A stretch of 5,912 nt of DNA. Source: Verrucomicrobiota bacterium (lineage in GTDB: Bacteria > Verrucomicrobiota > Verrucomicrobiae > Chthoniobacterales > UBA10450). Position 1 is the stretch's first letter, and every line of letters begins with the position of its first letter. Below the pieces are notes generated by a model, which did not search any database, was not told the DNA's origin, and saw only the letters and a program-made list of their open reading frames with translations. The DNA is taken from the NCBI GenBank assembly GCA_005887855.1, contig VBQB01000056.1, positions 1 through 5,912 on the forward strand. Reading direction: 5' to 3'. Below, piece by piece: positions 5,495 through 5,912 of this stretch. The translations under genes and the position numbers were made by a program.

Positions 5495-5912
5495 ATGGAG
5501 TCATCGTTTCGCTCGAAATTCAACGCTGATTTTACGTCTGAGAAATACGCGGCGCTGTTGCGTTGCGTGAATGAAACCGAGAAGTGGCCGGCGGATTTTC
5601 GGATTTCAGAAACGCCCATTTTTTTGACGCGCGAATTCACGGACGAAGTCACGCGAGCCGCGTATGCAATTGTCGATCAAACGCGCACGTCGGAATTCGC
5701 GCGACACACGGAGAACGCGATTCCCGAAGGACTGGAAGTTCCCAATGAATCGGCGCACTCGAATTTTCTAGTGGTCGATTTCGGAATTTGCGCGGAAGGC
5801 GATCGGCTCGTCCCGCGACTGATTGAGCTGCAAGCTTTTCCGAGCTTATTCGGTTTTCAGTTGCTGCTGCTGCACTGCATCCGCAAAGCGTATCCAGTGA
5901 TTCCGCGAAATT
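5495..5912 (+). CDS. Unknown protein with VDF...IELQ.FPS motif (partial)
   Basis: The reading frame is open from the ATG at 5495 to the window end, giving 139 residues without the C-terminus. An in-frame TAA directly precedes the ATG, so this is the earliest possible ATG. It begins MESSFRSKFNADFT and has no signal peptide. Residues 92-120 read LVVDFGICAEGD, then LIELQAFPSLFG, followed by the hydrophobic FQLLLLHCI. I recall hypothetical proteins of about 350-400 residues in Bacteroidota and Verrucomicrobiota with an 'LIELQaFPSLf.yQ' signature; no function is known to me. The segment resembles the metal-binding end of ATP-grasp domains (compare VEFAIRDG and IDFCNPAP of the first gene), with Gln in place of Asn. 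The homology is inferred, and it could instead be chance. It follows the aminopeptidase and small gene on the same strand. Confidence 0.7.
   Translation, partial: MESSFRSKFNADFTSEKYAALLRCVNETEKWPADFRISETPIFLTREFTDEVTRAAYAIVDQTRTSEFARHTENAIPEGLEVPNESAHSNFLVVDFGICAEGDRLVPRLIELQAFPSLFGFQLLLLHCIRKAYPVIPRN

Noticed and set aside
5425..5529. Open stretch of 34 codons reading YRDDTEEFVGHLGEVSYL before a TGA
   Set aside because: It follows a TGA, has no usable start codon and overlaps the start of the gene at 5495 in another frame. It could be a remnant but nothing supports a family.
1..5912. CRISPR array, tRNA or rRNA genes
   Set aside because: No regularly spaced direct repeats, cloverleaf pattern or rRNA core sequence was seen on either strand.

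Overview
The window looks like chromosomal DNA from a free-living, probably soil bacterium, most likely Verrucomicrobiota (Chthoniobacterales-like). I infer this from the moderate GC content, the type of small conserved hypothetical gene at 5148-5363, and short dispersed repeats of the 'TGTCATCC(T/C)GA' and 'CTCGAAATGACA' kinds. The taxonomy is an impression, not a computed assignment.

Left part (1-2337): two plus-strand genes for peptide-bond-type ligases. The first is an ATP-grasp (RimK/glutathione-synthetase-like) protein at 55-1020. The second is a GCS2/YbdK-type carboxylate-amine ligase at 1198-2337. They are separated by a 125-bp MITE-like inverted-repeat element (1039-1163). A related repeat end lies directly upstream of the first gene and touches its ribosome binding site.

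Middle part (2338-4118): a disturbed stretch. It holds a candidate minus-strand gene broken over three frames (2493-2955), a decayed copy of the 3' end of the neighbouring GCS2 gene (about 3041-3166), and an apparently intact minus-strand gene for an uncharacterised exported protein (3241-3951). A 167-bp divergent intergenic region follows, with another repeat-like segment and a perfect 7-bp-arm palindrome.

Right part (4119-5912): a tight plus-strand run of an M29-family metallo-aminopeptidase (4119-5138), a 71-aa conserved hypothetical protein nine bases later (5148-5363), and a protein of unknown function that runs off the right edge (5495-5912). The last carries a 'VDF...IELQ.FPS' segment that resembles the metal-binding end of an ATP-grasp domain.

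Taken together, an ATP-grasp ligase, a GCS2 ligase and a metallopeptidase on one strand suggest a small amidoligase/peptide-metabolism locus. It would make or remodel a gamma-glutamyl-like or other small peptide, and the locus has been interrupted by repeat activity, partial duplication and gene decay. The substrate cannot be read from the sequence.
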